A DNA stretch of 64,000 nucleotides from Argopecten irradians (GCF_041381155.1 NC_091135.1:65375067-65439066); one strand, 5' to 3'; positions 23,506 through 37,100 are shown, counted from the first letter of the stretch. Translations and numbers: made by a program. The notes: generated by a model from the letters alone, not told the origin.

Positions 23506-24999
23506 CGTACCCGGCCTACTATGCCTTTAGGCCGGGTACGAATTGGTCCCTAGGTATCGTAGTGGAGCACTGCCTCCGAAAATCACTCGGGCACAGTTTT
23601 TCATACTTTTTTGAAGGTTTCCGATTATTTTATGCATATAAATGCATTTACATATTATTTTTGTCCAAAACAAACATAAATACCATGCTTACTATCTACC
23701 GTACCGCTCACAAGACGTCAAAATCACATTTTGTGAACTTGCCGTATAAATTCCCTTCTGAAAGACCTTCATATGTATAACTTTAAAAAAAAATGCCCCG
23801 ATGAAAATTTGATATTTTATGTGGTTCGGTTTTATTGCCTAGTCGGTAAGCTATATCAAACAAGTACGATAAAATGTAAAACAAACGTTTTATAAGGGTT
23901 TGCATAATCATCACTTTGCTCCATTAGCAGTAATAGGGAACAATTGTAGCTCTAAAGAAGACACCATTTTCAGTCTAAAAGTCTTTTGAGCTACAATATT
24001 GCAGCTAGGGGTCGCCTATTGAAGGTTTTTATAGGACTAATGAAAGTGTATGTGAACTTTTTTAACGATATAAGCTTTTACTTTTATACATTATCTGTCA
24101 GATTAGATCATTCATCTTCCCTAACTTACACAATCTTCATAATTCGTGTGTTGGACAATGAAAGAAAATAAGGCTAGTGGTCTTGTCTATGGCCATACGG
24201 TGCCAGGAATCATTGCTATCATCCTGTTTTCTAATAGGGAGCCTTTTGCCATTTGCATTGATTTTTTAACATCGTTTGTCCTATCTTATAACATTATCGT
24301 TAAGATATGTTTTTGTTGAAACAAAAAAGGAAGGCATCTGGCCATGGGGTGCACCCAAACCCTAGAAGCTCTCATTTTCTGTCGCATTTGGTTCTCCTTT
24401 TGGTTTGATTTTCCACTTTTTTCTTTACACACATTTTCTTAGGACAAATAAAAGGCTTCTAGAAGCATTCGACGTCAGTAGTGATCTTGTAACTGGCGTT
24501 TTGAAAGTACGCACAGATTTGTGAATTGATAGTCGGATTTAATACAGGACTTTAATGCTGATTCAAAAATGTGTATTATATCATTCACAAGCTGGAAAAC
24601 GAAGGGCATGACATATAGTCAACCAGCGAAGACTCATGGCCAGCTACAATTCCTTCCACCCATCCCCTTCCCCTTTTCTTTTATTGCTAATGATATCGAG
24701 ATATAACCTGTCAATATTGAATATTAATGACAATGAATTATCTAATATATTGGGATTTTATCGGTTTTTTTTTGAAAAAGTAAATACTTGAAGGGACATT
24801 GTACCTTTTAAGCGATGGAGATAAAACCTAACTTACACGAAAAAAATATATAATTATTCCATTGCGCCTGGATACAAGTATGTTCATGCATGTATGTACC
24901 ACAAAGTCGAATACATTTAGATTTTAAAATGATAACATCAAACGGTAAAGGTAGGAAATGGAGCTTTCTGTCTAATTTTCACTCTTTAACTAATTCCTT

Positions 25000-25110
25000 A
25001 TTTTTTCCCTTTTCCTTTCTCCCTCTTTTTTTCTTTCTTCCTTCTTTTCCTTCCTTCCCCTCTTTCTTTTTCCCTTCTTTTTCTTTTTTTCTTTTTTTTT
25101 CTCTCTCCTA
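25000..25110. repeat. Polypyrimidine tract
   Basis: About 110 nt of almost pure C and T on the + strand, inside the copy-1-only transposon. Confidence 0.75.
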
Positions 25111-25521
25111 TTTTAGGGGGGGCGTACGCCGGGTCCGCCCCCCCTTGGATCCGCGCCTGACAGTTAACTCATCAACGTTAGTTAATGAAACGCAAGTCAA
25201 TTGGTCAGGGCCTTGAGAGGATGATCTTGTTTAATATAAAAATGTTTGTATAGACAATAGATTGTCTTTATATATGTACTTCCCCTATTGGGTCATGCCC
25301 TTCCTGCTACTCCTTATATAAAATCGGTTCCTAATTTTAAACATTTGGTTAAAATCAATTGAGAACTATATATCTTAATTTCCCCTATTCGGCCTCGCCT
25401 CCTCCTTCCTCATGGGATCAAATAAATCCTCCTACAACAGGGGATCGGACTACGCAACCAATACAAAATTTCTTCTCATTTCCCAATGGATGATTCTTGT
25501 CAAATTTGTTTAGCCTACTTT

Positions 25522-25605
25522 AAAGGCCCACTACCTTTCCGAAACAGAAATGAAAAGTTTCTTGAAAACAATAATACTAACATCAGAAAATATATATTGA
25601 TGGCC
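25522..25605 (+). mobile_element. Left-end remnant of the TTTAAAGGCCC MITE, copy 1
   Basis: AAAGGCCCACTACCTTTCCG and the adjoining bases match the left end of the MITE at 49491; it then runs into the LINE tail. Copy 2 keeps the same remnant at 49897-49975 directly after a full-length element. Confidence 0.5.
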
Positions 25606-26525
25606 TAAGATTTAATAAGATTTAATAAGATATTTTATGGACGCAGGCAAGTAACATGCCTCTATGTCCATATCTCATACAATGAAATACAATGAAATAA
25701 TATCAATGATGTACAATGAGTAATTAAGTGATATCAATTATTAAATGAAGTTAGTTAATTGGCACGTCCGTGTTCCATTTTATAGCTCCACAAGTGGTTG
25801 TATTTAAGTTCCAAATTAGCCCAGTGCTTGTCTAGACTTATCTCGAAGTCTCTTATTGTTGTTGAGTTTATGACATTTTCTGGCAAACTCTTCCATATAT
25901 CGATAGTTCTAAATCCAAAGGAATATTTCCGTATATCTAACTTGCAATGTTTTTTCTTTAATTTTTGCGAATGACCTCTCGTCCGGGATGCGGTATCATG
26001 CTCAAATATTCCAATGGTAACCCTTTCGTCATGGAAATTGTTCATTATCTTGTATACATTTATGATGTCTCCCCTCAGTCTCCGGTAGGATAGTGAAGGT
26101 AAACCCAGACGCTTTAATCTCTCGCTGTAGGGTAGATCTCTAAGCCCTGGAATTAGTTTGGTTGCCCTCCGCTGTACTTTTTCTATAGATTCGATGTCCT
26201 TTGTCCTGTATGGATTCCAGACGCTTGCAGCGTATTCTAAATTGTGGTCTTACTAATGCGTTGAAAAGTTGTTTAAATGATATTTCATCTATGTATACAA
26301 AAGATCTTCTTATAAGTCCAAGAATACTATTGGCTTTATTGACTGCTTGTTGAATGTGTATAGAGAAATTTAGATCCTTGTCCACATACACTCCTATGTC
26401 TTTTTCCGATGATATGTTCTCAAGATAAATTTTATTACCTCCTGCATCTGTCATGTTGTACTTCCGACTTTCATGGCTTTTTCCTTTTATGGTTAGAACC
26501 TTACATTTCAGCGGGTGGAATTTCA
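25606..26525 (-). mobile_element. 5'-truncated jockey/CR1-like LINE, copy 1
   Basis: The minus strand encodes the end of a reverse transcriptase: LKFHPLKCKVLTIKGKSHES, EKDIGVYVDKDLNFS, ANSILGLIRRSFVYID, FKQLFNALVRPQ, then after a one-base shift (extra T near 26244) WNPYRTKDIESIEKVQRRA, LPYSERLKRLGLPS, and finally FGFRTIDIWKSLPENVINS and the stop at 25755. This is the typical C-terminal half of jockey/CR1-type ORF2. The 3' end carries GATTTAATAA-type repeats near 25610-25635. It is older than the LINE at 15150, because both large copies share it. Confidence 0.8.
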
Positions 26526-26824
26526 GTAGGTAAGATGAGGTTTCAATATCAAACTAATGCTACATGTAGATTCCATGTGTACTGTAATCGAAATAATCCA
26601 ACAGTTGTCCTGTCCATTTTGGTAATTTTGGGACGACATGTTTTTGTTTTTAAATAAGATATCTCCCATTACCCATGTACCAATACTTATGAATTATGGA
26701 TATATATTGATTAATTTAGCCTAGTTTATATCAAATTGTGATTGAAAATGTATACAAAAAACTACGATATCGCCCGCCTAACACATAGTTTGGGAAACCC
26801 GGAAGTAAACGGAATTCCGACTCG

Positions 26825-27614
26825 AAAAACAACTCTTGTTGACTAAAACCGAATAGAAATATCTGATATAAAATTCATTTAGCATTGAATCTTATAAAGC
26901 CATCAAAATTTCAGAATTTCCATATTTATTTGATACACATGTTCACGAAACAGAGAAGTACATGTTTTACTGGATAAAATACATTCAAGATGGTGTATGT
27001 CAGTAACGGCGGTCAACACACAATGTCCGATAAAATGCCGGATTCGCCTTATCATTTGGTTCTGTCCGTTATCACCTTGTAAAAGCACGTGCAATGTATC
27101 TTTATTGAAAGAGTTCTTAAATCAGAAAAGTATGAAAGAGAAGGGCGTGATAGCTTTGCCTGACCCCAGGTCATGTAAGGTGGGCGGGATTTCCGTACTC
27201 CTCATATCTTAATCCGCTTCTGCAGTGAAATAGTAATTGTAAACAGACAGTGCTATACAATGTACTTGCCAATTTGGCACATGCGCAATGTGTGAATTCC
27301 CATTCATCTGTAAAAATACTACACAAAATAAATTGTTTTTTTTTCGTAGATTAATGATGCAGTCTGCGTCGTCTTAAAAAACTAGATACCAAATTCTAAA
27401 AGTTCGGGCATTTTGATAGATGTGTTGCCTCAACTTCTATTTGTTAGCAAAATACTAATAATTCATTATATGTATGTAAAGAACTAGAAATTCATTAATC
27501 ACTTAAAATACATTTACATTGGAGGGGATTTTCGAAAAACCGTATAGAAAATTAAAAACCAAGAGTGACTGTCTTTTGCTTAAACAGTGGACGTTTGTCC
27601 CAAATATGGGTTAT
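26825..27614. other. Start of the single-copy segment between the duplicates
   Basis: Homology with copy 2 stops abruptly after GGAATTCCGACTC (26812-26824 against 52862-52874). From here the sequence occurs once in the window. No gene is supported. Confidence 0.55.
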
Positions 27615-28612
27615 TAAAGTTTAGACCTGTAATCTATAAAATTACAGAAAGTAAAATTAGACCATGAAATTACAAAAATTACAGAAAGTAAACAATTATA
27701 CGCACATGTAATCTATAAAATTTACAGAAAGTAAAATTAGACCTGTAATTATAATTACAGAAAGCTAAAATTAGACCTGAAATTACCAAAATTACCAGAA
27801 AGTAAAAATTGACATGTAATCTATAAAATTAAGAAAGTAAAATTAGGACCTGAAATTATAAAATTACAGAAAGTTAAATGAGAAGTGTATCTATTTAAAA
27901 TTACAGAAAGGGTAAAATTAGACATGTAATCTATAAAATTACAGACTCAAAAAAAACCTAAAGGCCCCAAATTTGGTTGTCTTATCACGATTCCGCATCC
28001 ATAACACATTAGGAAAATAAAAATCATAACCATTTTATGATGACTTATGCTTAAACAATTGAAAAAATAGACAACTTGCTCAAAAACTTTAACATGGAAA
28101 ATATGACAATAAACAAGCACTCAAAAACCCCCTAAAAGGGCCCAAAATTGGTTGATTATCATGTTCAGCAATCCATACACATTAGGGGAAATAAAAATCT
28201 AAACATTTATGAAGACTTAAAGCTTAAACAATAGACAAAAATAGAACTTGCTCAAAACACTTTAACATGGAAATATGACAAAATAACAGACTCAAAAACC
28301 CCCTAGAAGGGTCCCAAAATTGGTTGTATTATCCGTTCAGCATCCATACACACTTTAGGAAAATAAAATCATAAACATTTATGATGACTAATAAGCTTAA
28401 ACAATTGACGAAACAGAAACTTGCTCAAAAAACTTTAACGTGAAATCGGACGCCGACGCTGGACGCTGACGCCGACGCCGACGCCGGGGTGGCAAACATT
28501 AGCTCCCTATTCTTCGGAATAGGCGAGCTAAAAAAATTAGACCTGTAATCTATAAAATTACTAGAAAGTGAAAATTAGACATGTAATCTATAAAAATTAC
28601 AGAAAGTTAAGA
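27615..28612 (+). repeat. Nested tandem arrays with a Helitron-like tail
   Basis: Units of about 36 nt built on ATTACAGAAAGTAAAATTAG and CCTGTAATCTATAAAATT fill 27615-27953 and resume at 28534-28612. Between them lie three units of about 165-171 bp (starting at 27954, 28119 and 28290) containing AACTTGCTCAAAAACTTTAAC, then a GACGCC-rich run and a hairpin TAGCTCCCTATTC-TTC-GGAATAGGCGAGCTAA ending near 28531. A hairpin followed by CTAA resembles a Helitron 3' end, but no full element was shown. Units differ by many small indels. Confidence 0.6.
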
Positions 28613-30875
28613 CAATCATCAGCCAAAAAATACTGGTGACTTCGATGCTGTTCGGGTAAATCAAACAAAGTGTCATGGATCTGAAATGAAACACTTTGTT
28701 TTAGTATCTGCATTATCCATCTTTGTTTTAATTCTAATGTTTTAAACCTTATACATCATCGATACACTAATTTGCTGCACTTTTGAAGTTGTTCATTCGG
28801 TTTCGTTATGAATATTGATAAGAGGAACATCAAGCTATCGATGGATTAGTTTATGGTGCGCTTCATAACGCATAAATTGGCCAATCGCTAATGAATTATT
28901 TTTGTTTCGTCTGTTTTAAGGACAATATTTAAAGGTTGAAAAGGAAATCACCTCATCAGAAAAGGGAGATAACCTAACAGTATTTCGCTGCTGTTTTTGG
29001 TTCTGATGCATATGGCTAAATCAAACAAAGACAGAATCGAACGTAACCTTGATATAAATGAGAACAGATGTAAATACGGATACACGGATACAGAACTGTC
29101 ATAAAAACCTAGAAATGTGTTAACCTATATAATTTGGAGGTGTCCGTTTGGCCAGGGGATAAACAATGATATTGTTGTGACCCTTTTAGAATGATACACT
29201 CTGTTATTATCGTTGCAATGAGGGCCTACGATTCATGTTCTGTCATTCGGAGATGGAGATAGATATTAACATCTCACTTCAAATACCGCGCTTACACATA
29301 TGTGCCCCATTTAGAGGGATTAAATCGAGGCGATTCTGGCATTATATTATATGGTATATCTGGACGATAGTAACCCCATTTCTACCGGTATTTATCATTA
29401 TGAGATACACAGTATGTGAGACAGAGATGATACCAGTTATCTTGTCTAGTTTTTCATTGTGATATTAATTCCCACCATGACGTATTTAATGTATTCACGC
29501 GTAAGCGCAACATTAGCATATATTGTCAGCATTGCGAAAATATTTTTGTTTTGTTTATGCGGTCAACTCTAGCCTGTTCGATGTATAGGAGGTGTGTCGC
29601 CATAAGTAGTCCTAGCGTTGCATATCTGACACTCATCACAAAACACATCTTGATGCTCCCCTGGCAGATTGATTTAATTAACAAGGTGTTACAACATTAA
29701 CAAACCCAAGTGTATTACATCACAGCGGCGGTCTCATCGACGTCTTGTGATGGTACATGCCATCTAATGATTGATTTGGAGATGTTTTGTGAGATACAAC
29801 ACATAAAAATCACACTGCTCTTTAAATAATACATAAATTACGATACGTCTTAACAAGAATTGTAGTACTAGGATTGAATAGACAGTTTTAGAACATTCTT
29901 CAAAACCTTCAACATATTTAGTAATATTCATGATGCATATTCTCCCTGACAGTCTTTACTCATTAACAAACACTCTGCACCAGTGTTGTTAACAAGAACT
30001 GTGCACCAAGATTAACGTTGCTGGCATAACTAAATTACACCTTACCTTTTCTTATATCAATACAAAATGATGGATATCTCACACGGGATCAAGGATGACC
30101 TGTAAAAAGACGTGTTTAGAACCATTTAATGCATGTTATAAACCTTGTAGCCAACTCCGTATTTTCAGCTGTTTTTGTATCAATAAATGATAATGACATT
30201 TACTGTAGTGCGCAATAAGTAAGGAAAAACCTTTCGTTTGACGACATCTGTAAAACGTTTTATTTTTTAGCATGCTTTGAAGCTCGAACGCGAATTCAAA
30301 TATTTCGCGATTATTTTTTTAAACGTATATAGGAAATGCACGATTGTCAGTAAGAGCCCGCGAATATATGTATTTTCCTAGGAAAATAACGAAGACGGGA
30401 AATAATGTACACGCGATAAATAAATCGGTGTACAGTTAGTAATAACTATTGTCTCTTATTCAGTGGTATTTGTAATAATATCAGTTTGTGGAAAAGTTTC
30501 TTACAAAGTTTTCAAGCTTATCTTACAATAGTGATATCGTTTAAGTCTTATTTCTAGTTCAGTAACTGTGTGTATCCGCACATGCATTTTCGCGTGTCAA
30601 TCATTCCAGCTGTGAACGCCTAACAAACAAGTAATGTCACAAGATTAAGTGTTAAAACCATTGTAAAATATCAAACGAAAACATCTCAACCTTTACCAAT
30701 GTAAACATATTTAAAATTCGTCGTCATTACGGTATTTATGTTATCATGCGTAATATGTTAATTTATTTGTGCATGTCAGATTAATGTACGTTGGTTAGGC
30801 GGTGTTTGATAGGATTGTATCAGAACTAGGGTCAGTAGTTTTGATATTTCCGCTGCTTACGGCCCGGCCCACACA
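28613..30875. other. Single-copy upstream region of aquaporin copy 2
   Basis: AT-rich, with no gene that I can support; the longest frames lack any family signal. By position it contains the upstream regulatory region for the aquaporin gene. Confidence 0.5.
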
Positions 30876-30882
30876 TATAAAT
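30876..30882 (+). promoter_or_regulatory. TATA-like box upstream of aquaporin copy 2
   Basis: TATAAAT follows a GC-rich GGCCCGGCCCACA. With usual spacing, transcription would begin near 30906, about 390 nt before the ATG at 31296. Copy 1's equivalent would lie left of the window. Confidence 0.45.
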
Positions 30883-31869
30883 TCAGCAGATGTGATGAAG
30901 GCTTACTATCTGTGTATGTTAGCCCAAAGAAGCTGTAATCCTAAACGTCTATCTATTGTGTGGAGTACGACTAAGCTGTAACATTCGAATTTTACGCGAG
31001 ACAAGTTGGTAGTGTTTGACTAGGATTTTGTTTCTGTCAGCGTTTACCAAACGGACCGCATTCCTTATCTTTCTGTAGTAAATTGGGCGTGGATTTACCG
31101 CGGTTGTTTTGGGAAACAGGAGACCTCTCAGACCAATACCAGTGCCAAAAAGCGTGTTGTCAAAACGCGTTTAGCGTAGTGAACGTGCATGAGAAAATTA
31201 AATTTCCAAACTATAAGAAGTTGTAGCGGGAAGCCCGCGTGGTCGCAGTAGCAAACACAAATGCCTAGTATCATAAGGATTTTGGTTGCCGGACCATGTG
31301 GAAAATCATGCAGGAGAATTTGGAGGATCTTACTAGCCCCTAATCTATGGCGCTCCGTGGCTGCCGAGTTGGTGGGAACTAATGTTCCTGGTGTTTTTCG
31401 GGTGTGGCGCTGACCCTACCCCAGCTAGGCCACAGGGGGTGTCTCGGGTACAGACATTTTAGCATTACCCCCTTCCACTGTACAGATCTCCTCACCTTCG
31501 GTTTAATAGTTGGAACAATGGTTTGGGCCATTGGTCACATTAGCGGGGGACATATCTCAACCCCGCTGTCACACTTGAAGCCCTTGTCACGCGAAGGGTC
31601 AGCATTGTACGTGGACTTATGTACATTGTGGCCCAAATCCTGGGGGCGATGGTAGGAGCCGGAATTCTTTACGGCCTCACCCCCATGTCCACTCAGGGAT
31701 CACTTGGAGTAAACGCCTAAAAGGCGAAGTCACAGATGCCCAGGGTTTCGGTGTGGAGCTTATGATTACATTCGTTTGGTTTTCACTGTATTACATTTGA
31801 CAGTGATAGGAACGAGTTTGAACTCAGCCCCCTTGAAAACTTGCAGTTGTAGCTGGACATTTGGTAGCC

Positions 31870-34047
31870 ATAAGTGTTTTTTTCTCAACCATTTTTCACT
31901 TTTTTTATAAAAATACCTCTTGAAAACTGATGTTTCATTTTCATTACAAATTTGACATTTAATTTCATTGAATAACTGATTCTTTACTCGTTATTCTCAA
32001 AGCTCGTGGACGATGTAACGTAAACATTAGGTCAAAACAAGTTGGAATTAATTATCTTGATTGGATTAGATTAATAACGGTTTCTTTTTATATGAATGAA
32101 TTAATTGAATTACCAATGCAAATTTTGCGACGTTATGTCCTTCATTACGAAACCATAAAAACTACATAACAACGAAATGAAAGTGAAAGTAATGATGAGA
32201 CGGTAAAATGATAAGTTGTTAGTAGTCATACTTTTACATATATATTAGGACAGAAAATATTAGTCAATATACGGAGAGTAACGTGGTATTATAATGACAT
32301 ACTTTCTTTATCATAAGTATAGTAACTCAATGTTAAGTTTCCATAACAGTGGTTAAGTATACAGTAACTCTATATTAGCGCTATTTATGTCGATAATTTC
32401 TCCCTTCCAAACGTTAGACCCAGTCCTGTACAATACGAATTTTTCTTTGTTATTGGCGAACTTGTTTGATTTCACTCTCGTCATCTATTTTATTATGATA
32501 ATTTAATGATTTCTTGACATGCGTTTTGTCCGATACTCTCCCGCCAAACGACGCTATTGTCAATTCTCTCTTCATTGATGTTAAGAGGAGAACTTGGAAG
32601 CCAGAAGCCATGAGCGTGTAAATTAAAATGCCACACATTTAAACTGTGGCGGTTAGACTTAGGGCTAAGCGAGGACCCCGCGAGGTTAATTAACATAATT
32701 ACAGATAACGCGCTCAGTGGACAATGGCTTCTGTGCAACTGCCAACATCCGTAGTTGCCACTAGATATTTGTAACGCGCAATCTGATTGGCTGGTTTGGA
32801 TTGTGAAAGCGCCACACCCCAGGACGCTAATATTTCTTCTGCTCTTCCGGCGTCCTATTCAAACTGATGTTTACGATTTTCATCCCCTTTCCCACCTCAC
32901 AATAACACTCGGCCTTTGTATGGTATCTATTATTGTATTATACGATACCCAAATCACTTAAATCAAATTGCTGCTCAACGCAAGCTGTTGCAGTCATGTG
33001 AAGCATAAAGGACTTATGAAACTTTTTCGAATCCTTTTTTATCAATGGTTATCAATTGTAAAGTATTAAAAGTTTATGAAGGAAATTGATAAAGGACGAT
33101 AACGTTTATATAAGCGCACGAATTAAGCAGAATAAAGTTGAAAAGGTTTGTACATTTATTAGGATGAGGCTTTACAACCAAATCTTCATTAGTTTAATAT
33201 ATTTGTTTATATATTATACACACTTCATGACAAAATGAGGTCTGGACCGTACCTGGTGTGAATTTTAATCATATTAAAACATAATTTAAACAAATGTTAT
33301 TCTAGTTAGATAGATTGTTTTACTTGTCGTAACTAGACATATACTTTGATAAATAGGCTCTGTAGTAAAGTGTGTCCGAATATAAAACATGATAGCGGAA
33401 TTTTAATCATTGACAACACCATTTCATACCAAACAGAATTAGCCTGCCATTATCAATTACCAGTCCAAACCACTCACCGAAATCACGGCATGGGGAACAC
33501 AGTTTTTTAAAAGCATTTTAAGACAAATAACTGAAAAAAATAAAAGTGATAGTTTTCATTCCCTTCATTCATTTCAAAGTCTTCATTCTCTTCATTCATT
33601 TCAATTTAAGATAACATACAGCGTATATTTGTGTTCTGTAAAAATTGACAATAAATATCACCCGGAAGCTGAGTAACAGATGTAAAGTATACCGCAGCCT
33701 CCCACAACATAAACACTAGCAACATATTACATACAGGGAAGGCTGTCCTTTACTGACCTTAGCTCTTAAAAGCCAAATCAACCAACGAACCATCGGTTCT
33801 CCCTAGATAAAGAGAGTAATTTTCTGGTTTTCCATACCAAGAAACTTGTCAAAATGGTAATATGTGATTAGTTAGAAAAGCATTGTTGTGAGTGATTATT
33901 AACCCCTCCCATTCGCCTTTAGATAATGTCATTTTACCACATGTGTAATGTGTATTAACTAGACTAATATATCAAGACCTAATATGTTACGGATGATATT
34001 ATAAAATGCATAAATAAGTCATTATTTCCAATTTTCTTCGCTTCCAG
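31870..34047 (+). other. Aquaporin copy 2, intron 1
   Basis: Very close to 896-3074. The indel-rich sequence ends near 31960, and after that differences become rare. Contains the dispersed repeat near 33530-33800. Confidence 0.7.
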
Positions 34048-34128
34048 ATCCAATATACCGGATGCAGTTTGAACCCCGCCAGAAGTTTCGGCCCGGCAGT
34101 CGTTACTGGTAAATGGGAAAACCACTGG
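34048..34128 (+). CDS. Aquaporin copy 2, exon 2
   Basis: Same 27 residues as copy 1 exon 2, with the NPAR motif, and intact acceptor and donor. Confidence 0.85.
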
Positions 34129-37100
34129 GTAAGCTGAAATTAATATAAATATATATTAAAAATTATATATATATATATTATATATATTATACAATATATA
34201 TTATAATGCTGTCCAATGAAAGACATCAATAAAATATGTGGCCCTTCACTGTCAGCATTGTCCTCAACCGCTATTGAACACTTTAGCTGAGCCTTGTTTG
34301 ATATAGAATTACATTGAAATGGTCATTGATGAATCAATGAAAATAACTCAGGACGCTTACTCTACTAAGACATCTGGTCCAATCCTAAATGTTTGTAGGG
34401 AGAGTCGTCATACTTTTCCGTACAGGTTTAAGCGACATATGAAACAGTTTTGATAGGTTACTGAACAGTCTGTTCACCAGAAGAAAGAATGATAAAGCAA
34501 ACATTCCTATTTGTCCTGATTTATTTTAGTTACTTTGGGATTAAAGCTCTAAATAGATACATAAACCTAGGGCCGCGTTTCTATGTATACGTCGTTTAGT
34601 ATCTTCCTAAGCGTCAACAATGATTTAGACAATCTCCTGGGTTAAGTGAATGTACGCAATCACCTCGACCATGTTGAATTAAACCCGAACGAATTCCACC
34701 GTGTAAAACATTCTTACGTGGCCTGTTTTTGTTGAATCAGATCCTCAAATTATCTCACTTGTTTTAGCCCTAACGTAACTCAAGCATGCAGTGCGAATCT
34801 AGGTCAAGTCAGAGAAGCACAACGAACGTTCGGATAGTTGCTTCCACTTAAACCAGAGGCTTGAGGGGACAAATTGTAATTGAATATGTATTTCTGGATT
34901 TTTCATGATAGTTAAATGGATCGTCATAGAAAAAAACCAGCATGGGAAAAACTCGAAATTTAAACTCATCTGCATAGTTAAAACAGGTGTCAGAGTGCGG
35001 AACACATTCGCCAAGCAGAGATAAAATACTTTTGACGTCTTTGTTTTTTAACGATTAAGAACATCTGTAAAGTTGAAAACCTGCATGAGGTCGAAATAGT
35101 TTTTGAAAGTAACGCCATCGTTTAAAAGAGCCAATCAGAAGAGCCGTAACATATTTTGAAATATCAGCTCGTGCTTCGCCAGCTGATTTGATGCAAGTCG
35201 CGGAATGCTAATAGACAAAAGACAACTACAACGTTAGTAGTGCTAGCTATTTAAAGCAGCCGCAGTTAAAAGGTCGAGGCGATATGGAGGAAAGCATTCA
35301 CGCTTGATTATGAACATAAAATGTGGGCAACGTTTTTAAAGTGATAAAAAAAATCATCTAAAAGACAGTTTATCAAGATCTGAAGTCACCCCTATACCAT
35401 TAACTGTTCTATGTATCTGAAGCTTGATATTTAGCGGATGTCGTGTGATAAGTGTTTATGTTATGTCGGAGTCTGTATTAATTGAAGTTTTTAAGAAACA
35501 GTAAGGTAGTTAACGGACAGCCTTACTGCACGCGTTGAAAGCGTGAAAAACTAAAGTCAAAGAAATATTACATTCGACCCGCAAGGAAACCAAAGGCCAT
35601 CCCATCGGGTCTGAATTTACATAGAAAACATTAGAGACCAAAATATTTTTTATGATGTTCAGTCAGCTTTCGCAACGTAGACGTTATCTTATTATTATAT
35701 AGTATTTGAAAAGCCCTTTATCTATATCAATAAAAATAAAATAAAAAGACAAGTGCTGCTTTATTTCTCAATAATATATTCATTTGAATTATTTTTTATG
35801 ATTTTTTTTTTACATTTTGACTGGTTATATATGCAGTTTGAAGATGACTAAGAAAAGACAGGTTTAGTGAAGCTGCCGACCCCCTTGCTGCAAGGGATTA
35901 CCACTGTTAGGAACTAAGACAGAGGTCTCGGCCCCCTCCCGACATTCGGAAATTCTAATCAGTTTTTCTCAGTTAAGTGGCTGTCGTGATAAACTATTCC
36001 CCGCAGCCGCGGAGGTTGGGGTACAAGCCATTAGCTTTAAAACTAGAATCAGGTCAAACCTGTAACAGAAGCTAAACACCCACTTGAAGTAGTACAGTAA
36101 AGGCGTTTCCCATTCTGAGTTTAAAAGTATTTTTACGTTATAAAACACTTAGGTGTCCGTCAACCAAGTATATGTTACGTAGGTCTTCGACGTAGCGTTA
36201 TACTTTATTTCTTATAAGACATGTTCCCTAATTTGTATCACTATTCTGCTTGCTGTAATGAGATATTTATCATTAAAAACGATTCAGTTTGGTGAAATAC
36301 AATATTCCATGCCCAAATCAACTTTGACGGACGTCAGCCAAATAGTATTTGTATGTTTTATGAGAATACAGTCATTGTCATTGCCATTCCCACGTCTGTG
36401 CTGGTTTTGGGGGTAAATTGTGGTAGGAGTAGTTAATTCGTACCCGTACTATAACAAGTATAGCATTACCATTAATCATGTACAGTACATGAGGATAAAG
36501 GATTTCCCAATTACAGAAACGTGGCGAACAGTCACTTTTTGTATCAATTTACATGGGCCTTTCCATCATTGGGAAAATACATAAAAACACAGAAAATGTC
36601 AACGCTTTATCTGTTTGATAGTAAGTGTAGAGAAATACCATAACACATATTACAAGTTCTGGCAATAGTACGGTTCTTCTCTAATTATTTCTACATTCAT
36701 GAATATATCAAACTGTTTACAAAAATAACTGACTTAACCTTTCGCTCCATCGAAGGATAAACTGTTTATATACTTGATTTAATGATGATATCCTCATATT
36801 TACGATACTTTGCTGTAAATCGCTCCCAAAGATGCTGCTATCATTAGTGTACGAGTAGATTTGAGGTCCTTGACATGTAATGTTATATCGGTACAAAGAT
36901 CTTGTAGTGGCACTTTAAAGGTCTAGGGGTTATATACACGTCTTCTAAAGAACCAGTGATAAATCTACGTGTGTATTCCCAGGACCTGTGTGCGTGAAGT
37001 TTCGAAATGATGCAATTTCTGGACATGTTTAAATTCAGTTCGTTTTCTAAACAGATGAAAGGGCATATGAAAACTGATTAGTGACTTTAGTTTATCAGAC

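Larger units (their letters stand above)
22980..25159. mobile_element. hAT-like non-autonomous transposon, copy 1 only (2.18 kb)
   Basis: It is absent from copy 2 (near 49132), where the empty site reads GACACAGTTAACTC. The ends are CAGGGGCGGATTCAGG and CTTGGATCCGCGCCTG (inverted, imperfect) and the flanks are ACAGT at 22975-22979 and 25160-25164. A 5-bp duplication fits the hAT5 group as I remember it. There is no transposase; the interior has tandem units (23025-23505) and a polypyrimidine tract (25000-25110). Confidence 0.78.

Noticed and set aside
26903-27094. Minus-strand frame beginning HVLLQGDNGQNQ, faintly like the end of a LINE reverse transcriptase
   Set aside because: Too short and without any of the conserved reverse transcriptase motifs.
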